Part shown: positions 13,310 through 14,859 of the stretch, one piece after another | Position numbering within the stretch: position 1 is the stretch's first letter | Layout of the letters: each line of letters starts with the position of its first letter | From: an uncultured Eubacteriales bacterium | Lineage (GTDB): Bacteria > Bacillota > Clostridia > Oscillospirales > Oscillospiraceae | Direction of reading: 5' to 3' | Length of the DNA: 14,859 bases | Assembly (NCBI GenBank): GCA_900555795.1 | Contig: USMP01000004.1 | Coordinates: forward strand, 1 to 14,859 | The notes under the pieces: model-generated | Database searches by the model: none | The model's input: the letters and a program-made list of their open reading frames with translations, nothing else | Told to the model about the DNA's origin: nothing | Position numbers and translations under genes: made by a program

Positions 13310-13627
13310 CTACCACTGAATGATCCCGGCCAGCGTCCCAAACAGGGCAAAGCCGGCCAGGCTCAGCCCCATACCGATGGCCCCCGCCACCAGGTTCCCG
13401 CCCTGCTCTACGCCGCCCGTGAACCCGATCAGCAGCAGAAAAGACAGGCCCATCAGCCCTGAGCATACCCTTTGGAAGATCTTCCGCCGGGCCCGCGCCC
13501 GCTGCTGGGCCTCCGCCCGCACGTTCCGCGGGTGATCCCGCAGCCGCAGCGGCATCCCGACAGGTCTCCATTCCGCGTCCAGCACCCCCGGCGCAGGAGG
13601 CCGGACCGCTCTCGCCACGTTCAACAT
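13310..13627 (-). CDS. Small membrane protein with two C-terminal helices
   Basis: This gene makes a 105-residue protein from ATG 13627 with GGAGGAGG upstream; the frame is open to 13681 into the end of muA, but that start has no ribosome site. Residues 1-50 are basic (RPVGMPLRLRDHPRN, then an Arg/Ala/Gln helix QQRARARRK). Two hydrophobic helices follow: SGLMGLSFLLLIGFTGGV (about 55-72) and NLVAGAIGMGLSLAGFALFG (about 77-96), with the C-terminus GIIQW. The basic N-terminal half is expected in the cytoplasm. No family is recognised. Directly after muA in the early operon. Confidence 0.7.
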   Translation of the reverse strand: MLNVARAVRPPAPGVLDAEWRPVGMPLRLRDHPRNVRAEAQQRARARRKIFQRVCSGLMGLSFLLLIGFTGGVEQGGNLVAGAIGMGLSLAGFALFGTLAGIIQW

Positions 13628-13667
13628 CTGACTCCCTCCTCCGTTTTTTTGACAAGGATGACGCGCA

Positions 13668-14859
13668 TTATTGCCGCTCATGCAGCCGCCGGAGCACCAT
13701 ATCCCCGCTGGCCCGCAGCTTCTCCCGCATGAGGTCCGGGCCCTCGTCCTTCGGCTCCGCCAGCTCCGCCCGCTTCGCCTTACGGCCCCGGGCCGCCTTC
13801 TCGTATTCCAGCGTCGTGTAGGTCCCCCGGCTCCGCTTCTCGTCCACCTCCAAGGCGAACTGGTACCGGCTGGCCCGCTTGATCCGCTCCGCCACGCCCT
13901 TGACGTATCCCTTCTGCTTTGCCTGGTGCGCCGCCACCACCTCCGGGTCCTCGCCCACCATCTGCATCCGTTCGTGGACCGATGCCTCGCACAGCGTCCG
14001 GCCCTTCAGGATCACCGTGATGGTGCTCAGGTCCTCCTCGTCGTACAGCACCGTTACCTCCTCGCCCGCGTGGCCGATCATGGCGTCGTCCCAGTACACT
14101 TCATTCTTCAGCCGGACGCCCTGCTGGCCGATCTTCCGGGTCTGCTTCTTGTTCTTCAGCACCCCAAGCAGCTCCGCGCTGGGCTCGTCCTCCCGCGCCC
14201 GGGGCAGGCTCTCATACAGCTCCAGCGGTCTCCGCCCGCCGTACCCCTCGTGGGGCCGGCTCCAGTACCCGGGGAACACCGTGTCCCGCAGGTACTCGAA
14301 CAACTGGTCCATTGTCCACAGCTGGCCCCGCTCCGTCATCAGCCGCAGCTGGCGGCTGAAGTCCTCCGGCCGCTCCTCCGGGCTGTCCCCGCACCAGCCG
14401 GGGGCCTCCCGGATGTACAGGTTCTCGATGGTCCCGAAAAACCGCTCCACCGGCTTCGACCATCCCTGGTACGCCAGGGCGTGGGTCACATCGATGTGCA
14501 GCAGCTGCAGCACTGAGCACGTGTCGATGGACTCGTTCAGCCGCCCCAGGCTCACCTCCGTCTGGTACCCCGTCTCGAACAGCTTCCCACGGTAGTCCTT
14601 GCCGTTGTCCACATACACCATCCGCGGCAGCCCGTGGCTCGGGCTGGCCTTCTTGTACAGCACCGCGTTGTTGAACGCCGCGATGATCGTCTGCGTGTTC
14701 GGCTTCTTGCACAGCACCCAGCCAACAGGGAACCCCGACGCTGCGTCGTACCACATCGTCAGCCACGGACGTACCGCCTTGCCCTCCTCGTCCAGCACGA
14801 AGCAGTCCATCTGGTGGTGGTCTCCGAACCATACCTCGTTCACCTGCTCCGGCTTGGCA
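13668..14859 (-). CDS. muA: MuA-type DDE transposase, partial (N-terminus off right edge)
   Basis: The open frame runs through the right edge; the GTG at 14843 is an internal Val (upstream codons read KPEQ). Visible are 396 C-terminal residues. The catalytic core begins with VWFGDHH: that Asp (codon 14822-14820) lines up with MuA Asp269, including Phe-Val 7-8 and Arg-Pro 17-18 residues later. The second Asp is in VYVDNGKDY (14609-14607) and the Glu in KPVERFFGTIE (14447-14445), with spacing as in MuA. The beta-barrel domain follows (NEVYWDDAMIGHAGEEVTVLYD), then a Lys/Arg-rich tail (ARGRKAKRAELAEPK) like the MuA region that contacts MuB. It catalyses strand transfer for integration and replicative transposition. 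The DNA-binding N-terminal domains lie beyond the window. Confidence 0.93.
   Translation of the reverse strand, partial: AKPEQVNEVWFGDHHQMDCFVLDEEGKAVRPWLTMWYDAASGFPVGWVLCKKPNTQTIIAAFNNAVLYKKASPSHGLPRMVYVDNGKDYRGKLFETGYQTEVSLGRLNESIDTCSVLQLLHIDVTHALAYQGWSKPVERFFGTIENLYIREAPGWCGDSPEERPEDFSRQLRLMTERGQLWTMDQLFEYLRDTVFPGYWSRPHEGYGGRRPLELYESLPRAREDEPSAELLGVLKNKKQTRKIGQQGVRLKNEVYWDDAMIGHAGEEVTVLYDEEDLSTITVILKGRTLCEASVHERMQMVGEDPEVVAAHQAKQKGYVKGVAERIKRASRYQFALEVDEKRSRGTYTTLEYEKAARGRKAKRAELAEPKDEGPDLMREKLRASGDMVLRRLHERQ

Noticed and set aside
1-14859. tRNA genes, CRISPR arrays, insertion sequences, Mu-type phage ends
   Set aside because: Looked for by eye on both strands; no cloverleaf, no regularly spaced repeats, no extra transposase, and the phage ends are expected outside the window.

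Overview
The window is an internal piece of a Mu-like transposable prophage, with every gene on the minus strand, so the phage reads from right (14859) to left (1). The DNA is GC-rich, with strong AGGAGG-type ribosome binding sites and occasional GTG or TTG codons near starts. The gene families (VVA0879 protein, LoaP-type NusG paralog, HK97-type head genes behind a MuA/MuB module) suggest a high-GC Clostridia host such as a gut Oscillospiraceae. The host assignment is inference from gene content only.

Right part (14859 to about 10144) is the transposition and early/middle module. It holds a MuA-type DDE transposase (N-terminus off the right edge), a two-helix membrane protein, a four-cysteine small protein, MuB ATPase, another small membrane protein, a VVA0879-family zinc-ribbon protein, a 49-residue protein, Gam, GemA and a Mor/C-type transcription activator. 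The order A-B-...-gam-...-gemA-mor matches phage Mu.

Middle (about 10143 to 7943) is the switch to late expression. Just downstream of mor lies an AT-rich 105-bp gap with three palindromes and a -10-like hexamer, followed by a strong hairpin. Then come a small membrane/coiled-coil protein, a winged-helix-like protein, a DUF3486 (Mu gp27-like) putative small terminase, and a NusG paralog with LoaP-like features. Immediately after the NusG paralog is a 345-bp gene-free leader full of inverted repeats, including a perfect 12-bp hairpin, that ends at the terL ribosome binding site.

Left part (7942 to 1) is the head and connector module: large terminase, a portal fused to a MuF minor-capsid domain, a prohead protease fused to an HK97-type capsid (with an internal in-frame ribosome binding site and ATG that could also make capsid alone), a possible decoration protein, gp6-like connector, two neck/tail-completion proteins and the start of a tail-terminator-like gene off the left edge. 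Several of these genes overlap by ATGA, which implies translational coupling. The element is therefore mosaic: Mu-type transposition with an HK97-type head. Repressor, ner and the phage end should lie to the right; tail genes to the left. No lysis cassette is recognisable in the window.

The most interesting hypothesis is a two-step late switch. A Mor-like activator would fire a promoter in the palindrome cluster. The LoaP-like protein made from that transcript would then load on the structured leader and carry RNA polymerase through the roughly 8 kb or longer morphogenesis operon.
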